Shown: piece after piece, positions 1 to 9,878 of the stretch | Position numbering within the stretch: the stretch's first letter is position 1 | How the letters are laid out: the number at the start of each line of letters is the position of its first letter | Origin: Acidimicrobiales bacterium | Lineage (GTDB): Bacteria > Actinomycetota > Acidimicrobiia > Acidimicrobiales > Iamiaceae | Length of the DNA stretch: 32,256 nt | Direction: 5' to 3' | NCBI GenBank assembly: GCA_012513855.1 | Contig: JAAZBK010000509.1 | Location: forward strand, 1-32,256 | The notes under the pieces: generated by a model | What the model saw: the letters and a program-made list of their open reading frames with translations, nothing else | What the model was told of the DNA's origin: nothing | Database searches by the model: none | Translations under genes and position numbers: made by a program

Positions 1-2
1 CC

Positions 3-535
3 GAGTTCTGGCCCTACCTGAGAGACCCGGTCACCCTCGCCCGGCCCTGGGCGATACCGGGCACACCGGGCCTCGAGCACCGCATCGGCGGCATCGAGAA
101 GGCCGACGGCACCGGGAACATCTCCTATGACCCCGAGAACCACGAGCGCATGGTCCGGCTCAGGGCCGACAAGGTGGCTGGCATCGCCCGCGACATCCCA
201 CCGGTGATGGTCACCGGCGACGTCGACGACGCCGAGCTGCTGGCCGTGGGGTGGGGATCGACCTGGGGCGCCATCGACGGTGCCATGAACCGGTGCCGCA
301 AGCGCGGCCACAAGGTGGCCCACGCCCACCTGACCCACCTGAACCCGTTCCCCGCCAACCTGGGCGAGGTGCTCGCCAAGTACCCGAGGGTGGTGGTCCC
401 CGAGATGAACCTCGGTCAGCTCTCGCACCTCATCCGCTCGCAGTACCTGGTCGACGCCCGCCCGGTCAACAAGGTCCAGGGCACCCCGTTCACGGCGGGG
501 GAGCTGGAGGCGGCGTTCCTGAAGGAGATCGAACA

Positions 536-539
<4 letters not shown>
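3..539 (+). CDS. korA: 2-oxoacid:ferredoxin oxidoreductase subunit alpha (partial, 5' end outside window)
   Basis: Open frame from the window edge (EFWPYLRDPVTLARPWAIPGTPGLEHRIGGIEKADGTGNISYDPENHERMV...) typical of the KorA C-terminal part; ATGA overlap with korB. Confidence 0.9.
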
Positions 540-1549
<1,010 letters not shown>

Positions 1550-1577
1550 GGTTGGGCCGGCTGCTCCAGTTGGTCAC

Positions 1578-2333
1578 TCAACCCGGCTCGGAGGAGGGGG
1601 GCTGGTTCAGCTCGGGCCGGGCCAGGTGTCGTGCGAGCGCGTCGGTCATCCGGTCGACGTGATCGCTGTAGACCCCGTCGATCCCCATACGGAAGAGCCC
1701 GTCGAGGATGCGTTCGAACTGGGCGTCCCACCCGAACGCGAGGGTTCCGAACCGGTGGAAGAGCGTGGTCAGGCCACCCGTCCACTCGCTGTGGTGGAGG
1801 TTCACCGCGTCGATCGACCGCTGGCGAAGCTGGGCCGCCAGGCGCTCGGGGCCCTGCTTGGCCCGCGCCAGCCTGGTGCTGCACACGAGGCGGACGTAGG
1901 GCGAGTCGTCGCGCCACGACACCAGCTGATCGAGGTCGTCGTGGCAGAGCCACAGCCGCGACGGCATGGTGGGGTCTGCTGATGCTGCCACCGAGGCGGC
2001 CACCGGTCCGGCCGCTGGGTCCTTCACGTCGAGCGACAGCTCGAAGTCGGTGCCCAGCTGGTCGAAGAGGTCGGCCAGAGCGGGAACGTGAGGCGGGAGG
2101 TCGGCCCGGACGAACTGGGAGATCGGCCGTCTCCGGACCCGGCCCACCACCCCGTCGTGGTCGAGGACGGGCACGCGATCGGCGGTGAGCCACACGTCGC
2201 TCTCGATCCCCGTGGCCCCGAGTCTCAGCGCCAGGGCGAAGGATTCGAGGGTGTTCTCGGGGGCATGGGCCCTCGCCCCACGGTGTGCGAACGTCACAGG
2301 CGGCACGCGGCGTGACGGAACCAGGACTCCCAT
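1578..2333 (-). CDS. glycerophosphodiester phosphodiesterase family protein
   Basis: [47 protein letters not shown] matches the GDPD HRG...PENT...E.DV...D..PV..HD pattern. Confidence 0.9.
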   Translation of the reverse strand: MGVLVPSRRVPPVTFAHRGARAHAPENTLESFALALRLGATGIESDVWLTADRVPVLDHDGVVGRVRRRPISQFVRADLPPHVPALADLFDQLGTDFELSLDVKDPAAGPVAASVAASADPTMPSRLWLCHDDLDQLVSWRDDSPYVRLVCSTRLARAKQGPERLAAQLRQRSIDAVNLHHSEWTGGLTTLFHRFGTLAFGWDAQFERILDGLFRMGIDGVYSDHVDRMTDALARHLARPELNQPPSSEPG

Positions 2334-2455
2334 GCCCGCAATCGTGCCTCATGACCACTGCGCGTGACGAGACGCGCGAATAGGCCGAATTACCCGCTCA
2401 ACCCCCGAGGGGATGGTGACGATCATTCCTCCGTACCTTTCTTTGGAGGGCGAGC

Positions 2456-2794
2456 ATGGCCACCATCCGGGCAAGTTGTGATCGTTGCGGTGACATCGAG
2501 ATGACCTCTCGTGACCTGACCGTTCGGGTCTGCCGCAACGACGGCTCCGGTACGTACTGCTTCTCCTGCCCCCGCTGCCACGAGCGTGGCGTGCGATCGG
2601 CCGAACCGCGGGTGGTCGAGTTGCTCGTCACCTCCGGTGTCCGCCTCGTCACCTGGTCGCTCCCCGCCGAGCTGGACGAGCCCCGCTCGGGCGATCCCAT
2701 CACCCACGACGACCTCCTCGACTTCCACGAGGTGCTCGAGTCCGACGACTGGATGGACGCGATCGTCGCCATGACGAAGGGCGTCACGGGCTGA
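2456..2794 (+). CDS. small protein with Cys pairs (putative zinc-binding), unknown function
   Basis: ATG preceded by TTGGAGGG; CDRCGD...CFSCPRCHERG motifs. Confidence 0.7.
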   Translation: MATIRASCDRCGDIEMTSRDLTVRVCRNDGSGTYCFSCPRCHERGVRSAEPRVVELLVTSGVRLVTWSLPAELDEPRSGDPITHDDLLDFHEVLESDDWMDAIVAMTKGVTG

Positions 2795-2831
2795 GCGACA
2801 TAGCTCGCCCGGGACCGGTAGGCTCCAGATC

Positions 2832-3035
2832 GTGGATGTCTCCTGGTTCGCCCCCGTCGCAGTCCTGCTGATCGGAGCAGTGGCAGCCATCGTGCTGGTG
2901 CGGAAGCTGGCCGATGCCGTGGAGGACCTCGACGTGGCCCAGCGCCGCTTCCGTCGCATCGAGCACGCCCTGATCCCCGTGCGCGTCGAGACCCGCCGGA
3001 CCCGCGCTTCGATCGAGCGGATCCACCGCCGGTAG
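2832..3035 (+). CDS. small single-TM protein, unknown
   Basis: GTG start; hydrophobic N-terminus (FAPVAVLLIGAVAAIVLVRKLADAVEDLDVAQRRF); sits directly before tatA/B. Confidence 0.6.
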   Translation: MDVSWFAPVAVLLIGAVAAIVLVRKLADAVEDLDVAQRRFRRIEHALIPVRVETRRTRASIERIHRR

Positions 3036-3044
3036 GCTCGGCCC

Positions 3045-3464
3045 ATGTTCAACGTGGGCGGCCCGGAGATCATGGTCGTGCTGCTCGTCGCCCTGGTCGT
3101 GCTGGGCCCGGAGCAACTTCCCAAGGCCATGCGCAGCTTCGGAAACGTCATGGCCCAGATCCGCAAGGTCTCCAACGGGTTCCAGGACGAGATGCGCAGC
3201 GCCATGAACACGCTCGACGTCACCTCTTCGGCGCCCGATTCCCCGGCTCGTGATTCCTCGGCCCCGCCACCGCAGGCGACGGGTCAACAGCAGGCCTCCC
3301 CAGCGAGCGGAGCTTCCTCGAGCGACACCTCCTCGAGCGACACATCCCCGAGTAGTGCGCCCGCCGCCAGCGGACCCGATGCCACCGCGCCGTCCGCCGC
3401 TCCGGTGATCGACCCGGTCTCGGACCGCCCCGGCATAAGCTCCGCCGACCGTGCCGCCGGCTGA
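3045..3464 (+). CDS. tatA: Sec-independent protein translocase TatA/TatB family
   Basis: MFNVGGPEIMVVLLVALVVLGPEQLPKAMRSFGNVMAQIRKVSNGFQDEMRSAM: TM helix, FGPxxLP-like hinge and amphipathic helix; next to tatC. A-versus-B assignment uncertain. Confidence 0.88.
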   Translation: MFNVGGPEIMVVLLVALVVLGPEQLPKAMRSFGNVMAQIRKVSNGFQDEMRSAMNTLDVTSSAPDSPARDSSAPPPQATGQQQASPASGASSSDTSSSDTSPSSAPAASGPDATAPSAAPVIDPVSDRPGISSADRAAG

Positions 3465-3476
3465 CGCCGCGTCCCC

Positions 3477-4244
3477 GTGGCCACGATGACCGAGGCAGAT
3501 CTGGGTGGGCGCATGTCGCTCATGGAGCACCTGGTCGAACTGCGCAGCCGCCTGATCAGGTCGTTCGTGGCCATCGCCGTCGGAGCGGTGGCGGGCTGGT
3601 TCCTTTTCCACCCGGTCCTGAACGTGCTCAGGGGTCCGCTGGAGAAGCTCTCCGACGACCCCAACGTGTCCGACAAGTTCCTGTCGCTCGATCCGCTCGA
3701 GATCTTCATGCTCCGGATCAAGATGTCGACCTACCTCGGCATCGCCATGGCCATGCCGGTCATCCTCTGGCAGATCTGGAAGTTCATCGCGCCGGGGCTC
3801 TACCAGAACGAACGGCGCTACGCCACGGCCTTCGTCGCCTCGGCCACCGTGCTCTTCGCCATGGGCGCGGCCATCGCGTACTACACGCTCCCGGAGGCGC
3901 TGGGGTTCCTGCAATCGATGGGAGGTGAGAGCGTCCAGTACCAGTACTCGCTGGAGAGCTACGTCACGCTCATCCTCTACATGATGGTTGCGTTCGGGGT
4001 GGGCTTCCAGTTCCCGATAGTGGTGGTGTTCCTGCAGCTCGTGGGCCTGGTCGATCCCCAGCAGCTGGCCTCGTTCCGACGCTTCGCCATCGTGATCATC
4101 TTCGTCCTGGCGGCCGTGATCACCCCCAGCGCCGATCCCATCAGCCTGGTGGCCCTGGCCTTGCCGATGGTGGTCTTCTACGAGATCTCGATCCTCCTGG
4201 GGCGGCTGATCGTCCGCGGCAGGCGGAGGCGGAACGCTGCCTGA
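3477..4244 (+). CDS. tatC: Sec-independent protein translocase TatC
   Basis: MSLMEHLVELRSRLIRSFVAI...FIAPGLYQNERRYA...VFYEISILLGRL; GTG start. Confidence 0.95.
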   Translation: MATMTEADLGGRMSLMEHLVELRSRLIRSFVAIAVGAVAGWFLFHPVLNVLRGPLEKLSDDPNVSDKFLSLDPLEIFMLRIKMSTYLGIAMAMPVILWQIWKFIAPGLYQNERRYATAFVASATVLFAMGAAIAYYTLPEALGFLQSMGGESVQYQYSLESYVTLILYMMVAFGVGFQFPIVVVFLQLVGLVDPQQLASFRRFAIVIIFVLAAVITPSADPISLVALALPMVVFYEISILLGRLIVRGRRRRNAA

Positions 4245-6879
4245 GCGGTCGGCCCCCGGCCAGCCCAGCGGTGAAGGGTTCACCCTCGACCGCTTCCAGG
4301 TCGACGCCCTCGCCGCGATAGACCGAGGCCACAACGTGCTGGTGGCGGCGCCCACCGGGTCGGGCAAGACCGTCGTGGCCGAACACGCCGTGGCCAAGGC
4401 GCTCGGGTCCGGCAGGCGGGCGTTCTACACCACGCCCATCAAGGCCCTGTCGAACCAGAAGTACGCCGACCTCGTCCGCCGGCACGGCCACGACTCCGTC
4501 GGTCTGCTCACGGGCGACAACGCGGTGAACGGCGATGCGCCGGTGGTGGTGATGACCACCGAGGTGCTCCGCAACATGATCTACGCCGGGTCGCCGGCGC
4601 TGCGGTCGCTGAGCTGGGTGGTGCTCGACGAGGTCCACTACCTGCAGGACAGCTACCGCGGGCCGGTGTGGGAGGAGGTCCTCATCCACGCGCCCGAGCA
4701 GGTCCGCTTCGTGTGCCTGTCGGCCACCGTCTCCAACGCCGACGAACTGGCCGGCTGGATCGCCTCGGCTAGGGGCGAGACCGAGACGGTGATCGAGCAC
4801 GAGCGCCCGGTCGAGCTGGTCAACCACTACCTGGTGCACGACCGGTCCGAAGGCGGGCTGGTCCAGCTGCAGACCTTGGTGGGCAACCGACCCAACCCCG
4901 AGGGCGAGCGCTTCGACGCGCCGGCGCCCACCGGACCACGCCACCTCCAGCACCGTCAGCGCAGCAGGCAGCGGTGGGGACCGCCGCGTCGCCCCGAGGT
5001 GGTCGACCACCTGGCAGGTAGCAGCCTGCTGCCGGCCATCTACTTCATCTTCAGCAGGGCCGCGTGCGACGACGCGGCCAGGGCCGTGCTCGACTCCGGC
5101 CTACGGCTCACCACCCGCCCCGAAGCCAGGCGCGTTCGCGAGATCGTGGCCGCCCGCGTGGCGCACCTCGATGCCGCCGACCTGACGCTTCTCGGCTTCG
5201 ACCGCTGGTCCGCCGGCCTCGAAGCGGGCGTGGCCGCCCACCACGCGGGCATGGTGCCGCCCTTCAAGGAGGCGGTGGAGGCCTGCTTCGTGGAGGGGCT
5301 GGTGAAGGTGGTGTTCGCCACCGAGACGCTGGCGCTGGGGATCAACATGCCGGCACGGTCGGTGGTGATCGAGTCCCTCTCGAAGTTCACCGGCGACCAC
5401 CACGAGGACCTGACCCCGTCCCAGTACACCCAGCTCACCGGGCGCGCCGGTCGCCGGGGGCTCGATCCGGTGGGTCACGCCCTGGTGCTGTGGTCGCCCT
5501 GGCACAGCTTCGACAAGGTGGCCGCGCTGGCTGCCAGCCGTGAGTTCGTGCTCCGCTCGGCGTTCAAACCGACGTACAACATGGTGGTCAACCTGGTGCG
5601 TCGCCACGATCGCGAGCGCGCCCACGAGTTGCTCGGCCGCTCGTTCGCCCAGTACCAGAGCGACCGGTCCGTCGCCCGGCTCACGAACCGGCGCGCCCGA
5701 CGCCAGAGCCTCCTCGCCGAGGCCGAGGAGGCTGTTCGGTGCGAGCTGGGCGACGTCGATGAGTACCGCCGGCTGAAGCGGGAGGAGCGCAGGGCCGGCC
5801 GGGAACGGCGACAGAGGGCAGCGGATGAGATCTCGTCGGCCGCCACCGATCTGGTGCCCGGCGACGTGTTGCGGTTGCGAGGTCACCGACTGGCCGTGCT
5901 CTCGGTGACGCACCGCAAGGGACGGGTTCGGGTGCGCGTCATCGGCATCGACGCCAGGGTGGAGACCCTCGACGAGGACGACTTCGACGAGCCCCCGTTC
6001 GCATCGGGCCGCGTGCGGTTGCCCGAGCCCTTTGATCCCCGTGACCGCCCGATCCAGCGACGCTTGACGGCCCAGCTGCGAAAGGCCGAGCTCAGACACC
6101 GGACCCGAGGGGCCAGCGCCGGGGAGTCCGCCCCGGAGCGGGAACCGAAGGCCGCCGACCTGGCGGTGGCGGCGTGCCCGGACCTCGAGGCCCACCTGGT
6201 GGCGGCGGCCGAGCGCGATCGCCTCCAGGGTCAGCTGGCCGATGTGGAGCGTCGCCTGGCCGAACGCAGCGGCACCCTGGTGAAGCAGTTCGACCTAATC
6301 CACGCGCTCCTGGAACGCCGTGGCTTCGTCGACGGGTGGACCGTCACGGAGCGGGGCGAGCTGCTGAGCCGGATCTTCCACGAGTCCGACCTTTTGTGCG
6401 CCATGGCCCTGTCGGAGGGCCTCTTCGACGACCTGAACCCCGCCGAGGTCGCCGGTCTCGCCTCGATGCTCACCTACGAGCACCGGTCCAAGGACCTGCC
6501 CCCGGCGCCATGGTTCCCGAGCAAGCGCGTCCGGCAGCACAGCGACCGCCTCGAGCGCATGGCGCGGGGGCTGATCGACGACGAGGAGAAGATCGGCCTT
6601 CGCGCCAGTCGGATGCCCGACCCCACCTTCCTGGCCCACGCCCACGCCTGGGCGGCGGGGGAGAGCCTCGACGTGGTCCTCGAGGACGAGTTGATGTCGG
6701 GAGGCGACTTCGTCCGCAACATCAAGACGCTGATCGACCTCCTGCGACAGATGGCGGCGGTGGCTCCGGTTCCGGCCACGGCCGCATCGGCTTCGCAGGC
6801 AGCCGAGGCGCTCATGCACGGCGTGGTGGCAGCGTCCACCGAGATCGCCGCGCCCGACGATCCCGCCGGCCCGGCGTGA
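4237..6879 (+). CDS. helY: DEAD/DEAH-box RNA helicase, Ski2/HelY-like with DSHCT C-terminus; start codon uncertain
   Basis: Q-motif-like FTLDRFQVDALAAI, VLVAAPTGSGKT, DEVH, QLTGRAGRRGLD, C-terminal GGDFVRNIKTLIDLLRQM. The ORF-track start (4336) cuts off the Q-motif; 4237 is the only CTG/near-cognate start after the in-frame TGA at 4207. Confidence 0.85.
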   Translation: MPERSAPGQPSGEGFTLDRFQVDALAAIDRGHNVLVAAPTGSGKTVVAEHAVAKALGSGRRAFYTTPIKALSNQKYADLVRRHGHDSVGLLTGDNAVNGDAPVVVMTTEVLRNMIYAGSPALRSLSWVVLDEVHYLQDSYRGPVWEEVLIHAPEQVRFVCLSATVSNADELAGWIASARGETETVIEHERPVELVNHYLVHDRSEGGLVQLQTLVGNRPNPEGERFDAPAPTGPRHLQHRQRSRQRWGPPRRPEVVDHLAGSSLLPAIYFIFSRAACDDAARAVLDSGLRLTTRPEARRVREIVAARVAHLDAADLTLLGFDRWSAGLEAGVAAHHAGMVPPFKEAVEACFVEGLVKVVFATETLALGINMPARSVVIESLSKFTGDHHEDLTPSQYTQLTGRAGRRGLDPVGHALVLWSPWHSFDKVAALAASREFVLRSAFKPTYNMVVNLVRRHDRERAHELLGRSFAQYQSDRSVARLTNRRARRQSLLAEAEEAVRCELGDVDEYRRLKREERRAGRERRQRAADEISSAATDLVPGDVLRLRGHRLAVLSVTHRKGRVRVRVIGIDARVETLDEDDFDEPPFASGRVRLPEPFDPRDRPIQRRLTAQLRKAELRHRTRGASAGESAPEREPKAADLAVAACPDLEAHLVAAAERDRLQGQLADVERRLAERSGTLVKQFDLIHALLERRGFVDGWTVTERGELLSRIFHESDLLCAMALSEGLFDDLNPAEVAGLASMLTYEHRSKDLPPAPWFPSKRVRQHSDRLERMARGLIDDEEKIGLRASRMPDPTFLAHAHAWAAGESLDVVLEDELMSGGDFVRNIKTLIDLLRQMAAVAPVPATAASASQAAEALMHGVVAASTEIAAPDDPAGPA

Positions 6880-6883
6880 GCCG

Positions 6884-7495
6884 ATGACCATCGAGAAGGG
6901 CGCGCCCTGGGGGGAAGAGGGCCCCCTGGCCGGCGACGGCGTGGTGGTGCGAGACGATCAGGCGTTGAGAGCAGTGGTCGAGGACGCAATGCGAAGCGGT
7001 GCGCCCCTGCCCGAGATCGGTCTGTTGGGCGGCGACCTCTGCCGCACCGTGGGGGGTCGGGGCGACGCCGCTCGGCTGCGGTCCGTCGACGCCACCCGCT
7101 TGCCGATCGACGTGGGCCGCACGGAGATCGACGGCGTGGAGCACTGGTTCGTGGCGCACCTCGTGGCGCGGCGGTCCTGGTGGCGGGGGCGGGTGGTGGC
7201 GGTGATGAACGCCCAGTGGATCGGCGCCTGGGACGTGGCACCGCGCTCGCACCCCAACGACGGGCTGCTCGACGTGTTCGACGGCGACCTCGGCTTCGAC
7301 GACCGGATCAAGGCCCGGCACCGGCTTCCCACCGGCACCCACGTGCCCCACCCCGGCATCCGCCAGCGAAGGGTCCGGTCCCTCGAGCTCGAGTTCGCTA
7401 CGCCCACCCCGATCCACCTCGACGGCACCGTGGCCGGCAGGGTCACCGCCTTGTCGGTGACCCTGCTGCCCGACCTCCTCACCTGCGTGGTCTGA
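6884..7495 (+). CDS. short diacylglycerol/sphingosine kinase-like (YegS/DagK-fold) protein
   Basis: MNAQWIGAWDVAPRSHPNDGLLDVFDGDL resembles the DagK C-terminal domain; N-terminal EIGLLGGDLCRTVGG in place of GGDGT; only 203 aa. Confidence 0.55.
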   Translation: MTIEKGAPWGEEGPLAGDGVVVRDDQALRAVVEDAMRSGAPLPEIGLLGGDLCRTVGGRGDAARLRSVDATRLPIDVGRTEIDGVEHWFVAHLVARRSWWRGRVVAVMNAQWIGAWDVAPRSHPNDGLLDVFDGDLGFDDRIKARHRLPTGTHVPHPGIRQRRVRSLELEFATPTPIHLDGTVAGRVTALSVTLLPDLLTCVV

Positions 7496-7526
7496 CCCAC
7501 CAGCACGCACGGTACGGTCGCGGCCC

Positions 7527-8510
7527 ATGCGTGCGTGGATCCTCGACGAATCGCCCGGCCGGTACCGCTTCGGCGAGGTGGCCGATCCCGAGGTCGGTCC
7601 CGACGACGTGAGGATCCGCCCGGTGGCATCCGCGCTGAACCACATGGACCTGTGGGTCACCAGGGGCAAGCCCCGTCCCGCTCTGCCGCACGTGCCCGGC
7701 TGCGACGTGGCCGGCGTGGTCGAGTCGGTGGGGTCGTCGGTCGGCGGTGTGTCGGTGGGCGACGAGGTGGTCGTGAACCCGTCGGTCTGCCCGCTCGACG
7801 CGGTGGTCGCCCACGGCGACGACGCCCCCATGTACCCCGGTCTCCAGATAGTGGGGGAGCAGCGGTGGGGCGGCCACGGAGAGCTGCTCACCGTGCCCTC
7901 GCGCAACGTCGTGCCCCGCCCGCAGGGGCGCAGCTGGGAGGAGTGCGCCGCGTTCCCGCTCACCACGCTCACCGCCTACCGGATGCTCCGCCGGAGCCGG
8001 GTGCGGGCGGGGGAGCGGGTGCTGATCGTGGGGATCGGCGGCGGCGTCTCCATGGCGGCGCTGGCGCTGGCTCGCCGGATGGGAGCGGAGGTGTACGTCA
8101 CCTCCCGGGATGAGGCCAAGCGCGACCGGGCACTGGCTCTGGGCGCCACCGATGCCTTCGACTCGGCCGGCGAGTGGCCGGTGCGGTGCGACGTGGTGGT
8201 GGAGAGCGTCGGTCCGGCCACCTGGGACTCCTCGATGAGAGCCTTGAAGCCGGGCGGACGCCTGGTGGTCTGCGGCGGCACCTCCGGCCAGGAGGTGGAG
8301 CTGAACCTCCCTCGGCTGTTCTTCAAGCAGTACGAGATCATCGGCTCCACCATGGGCGGCTACGGCGAGTTCTCGGCGGTCGTCGACCTGGTGGCCCAGG
8401 GCCTCGACGTGGCCGTCGACGAGGTGTTCCCGCTCGACCGCTACCCAGAGGCCCTGGAACGCCTCCGCTCCGGCGACCAGATGGGCAAGATCGTCCTGAC
8501 CCACGAGTAG
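7527..8510 (+). CDS. zinc-type alcohol dehydrogenase / quinone oxidoreductase (MDR family)
   Basis: VASALNHMDLWVTRG, PHVPGCDVAGVVESVG, Rossmann segment VLIVGIGGGVSMAALALARRMGAEVYVTS. Confidence 0.9.
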   Translation: MRAWILDESPGRYRFGEVADPEVGPDDVRIRPVASALNHMDLWVTRGKPRPALPHVPGCDVAGVVESVGSSVGGVSVGDEVVVNPSVCPLDAVVAHGDDAPMYPGLQIVGEQRWGGHGELLTVPSRNVVPRPQGRSWEECAAFPLTTLTAYRMLRRSRVRAGERVLIVGIGGGVSMAALALARRMGAEVYVTSRDEAKRDRALALGATDAFDSAGEWPVRCDVVVESVGPATWDSSMRALKPGGRLVVCGGTSGQEVELNLPRLFFKQYEIIGSTMGGYGEFSAVVDLVAQGLDVAVDEVFPLDRYPEALERLRSGDQMGKIVLTHE

Positions 8511-8542
8511 GGCCGATCCGGGCTCAGCACTAACCTCCGGCC

Positions 8543-9769
8543 GTGGCCGACATCGCTGCTCTCAAGTCCCGTGTCGACGCGGCGGTCGCGTCGGACACCG
8601 ACCACCTCATCGGGATCTCGCGCCAGATCCACGGCCGGCCCGAGCTGGCGTTCGAGGAGCGGCACGCCCACGACCTGTTGACCGGGGCGCTCGAGGACGC
8701 CGGCTTCCAGGTCGAGCGCTCGGCCTTCGGTCTCGACACCGCGTTCGCCGCGCGCGTCGGGAGCGGCGACGGGCCACTGGTCGCCATCCTCTGCGAGTAC
8801 GACGCCCTCCCGGGCATCGGCCACGCGTGCGGTCACAACGTCATCGCGGCAGCCGGTCTGGGCGCAGGCCTCGCCGCGGCCCGCTTCGCGGAGGAGCTCG
8901 GCGGCTCGCTCGTGGTGCTCGGCACGCCGGCTGAGGAGGGTGGCGGAGGCAAGGTGATGATGGCCGAGCGAGGGGCATTCGAGGGCGTCGACGCGGCCCT
9001 GATGATCCACCCCGCCGGGCTGGACCTCGCCCGCTTCGGGGCCATCGCCATCCAACAGGTCGCGGTCACCTACCGCGGTCACGCAGCCCACGCGGCGGCC
9101 GCGCCCCACCTGGGGCGCAACGCACTGGACGCCGCCGTGCTCGGCTACGTGAACGTGGCCGCTCTGCGTCAGCACATCCTGCCCACCGAGCGGATCCACG
9201 GGATCTTCACCGACGGGGGACGGGCGCCCAACGTGGTGCCCGAGAGCGCCTCGACCTTCTGGTACGTCCGGTCGCCCACCGTGGCGGGGCTCGCCGCCCT
9301 CAAGGAGCGCGTGATGGCTGCACTGGAGGCAGGCGCGACGGCCACCGGCTGCACCGTGGAGCACGAATGGCAGCATCCGGCCTACGCCGACATGGTCGAC
9401 AACGACGTCCTGGTCGATCTGTACCGGCAGAACGTGGAGCGGACCGGCCGCACGCTGGTGGAACCCGACGACCAGATCAAGGTGGTGGGGAGCACCGACA
9501 TGGGGAACGTGAGCCACCTGGTGCCGTCGATCCACCCGACCATCGCGGTCTCGCCGCCGAACGTGCCGATCCACACCACCGACTTCGAGCGCTTCGCCGG
9601 CGGTTCCGAGGGCGATCGTGCCGTCATCGACGGCGCCCGCACCCTGGCCGGGATGGTCGTCGACCTGTGGGTCGACCGCTCCCTCCTGACGGCGGTGAAG
9701 GAAGACTTCGCGGCGGCCCGTGCCGCGGGCCGTGCCTCGGGCCGCGCCAGCGTCCTCACGGGCTCCTGA
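8543..9769 (+). CDS. M20 family metallo-amidohydrolase/peptidase
   Basis: IHGRPELAFEE, CEYDALPGIGHACGHNVIAAAGLGA, GTPAEEGGGGKVMM, STDMGNVSHLVP. Confidence 0.9.
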   Translation: MADIAALKSRVDAAVASDTDHLIGISRQIHGRPELAFEERHAHDLLTGALEDAGFQVERSAFGLDTAFAARVGSGDGPLVAILCEYDALPGIGHACGHNVIAAAGLGAGLAAARFAEELGGSLVVLGTPAEEGGGGKVMMAERGAFEGVDAALMIHPAGLDLARFGAIAIQQVAVTYRGHAAHAAAAPHLGRNALDAAVLGYVNVAALRQHILPTERIHGIFTDGGRAPNVVPESASTFWYVRSPTVAGLAALKERVMAALEAGATATGCTVEHEWQHPAYADMVDNDVLVDLYRQNVERTGRTLVEPDDQIKVVGSTDMGNVSHLVPSIHPTIAVSPPNVPIHTTDFERFAGGSEGDRAVIDGARTLAGMVVDLWVDRSLLTAVKEDFAAARAAGRASGRASVLTGS

Positions 9770-9878
9770 ACCCGGCCGGCGCGGGTCCGGCGCGGCCGTC
9801 ACGGTGGGTCGACGGGCCTCCCACCAGGTCAGGGCGGATCCCCTGGGTGAGGGGTCCGAGCCTCTAGCCTCCTCACCC

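Noticed and set aside
2784-4397. 537-aa minus-strand ORF over tatA/tatC
   Set aside because: Shadow ORF opposite clear Tat proteins; composition typical of antisense GC-rich frames.
9836-9857. Hairpin CCCCT-GGGTG-AGGGG between the M20 and ThyX-like genes
   Set aside because: Only a 5-bp stem with no T-tract; not enough for a terminator call.
9720-9878. N-terminal extension of the ThyX-like ORF
   Set aside because: Overlaps the end of the M20 gene and the gap; Ala/Arg/Ser-rich with no similarity to the domain; GTG 9879 is better.
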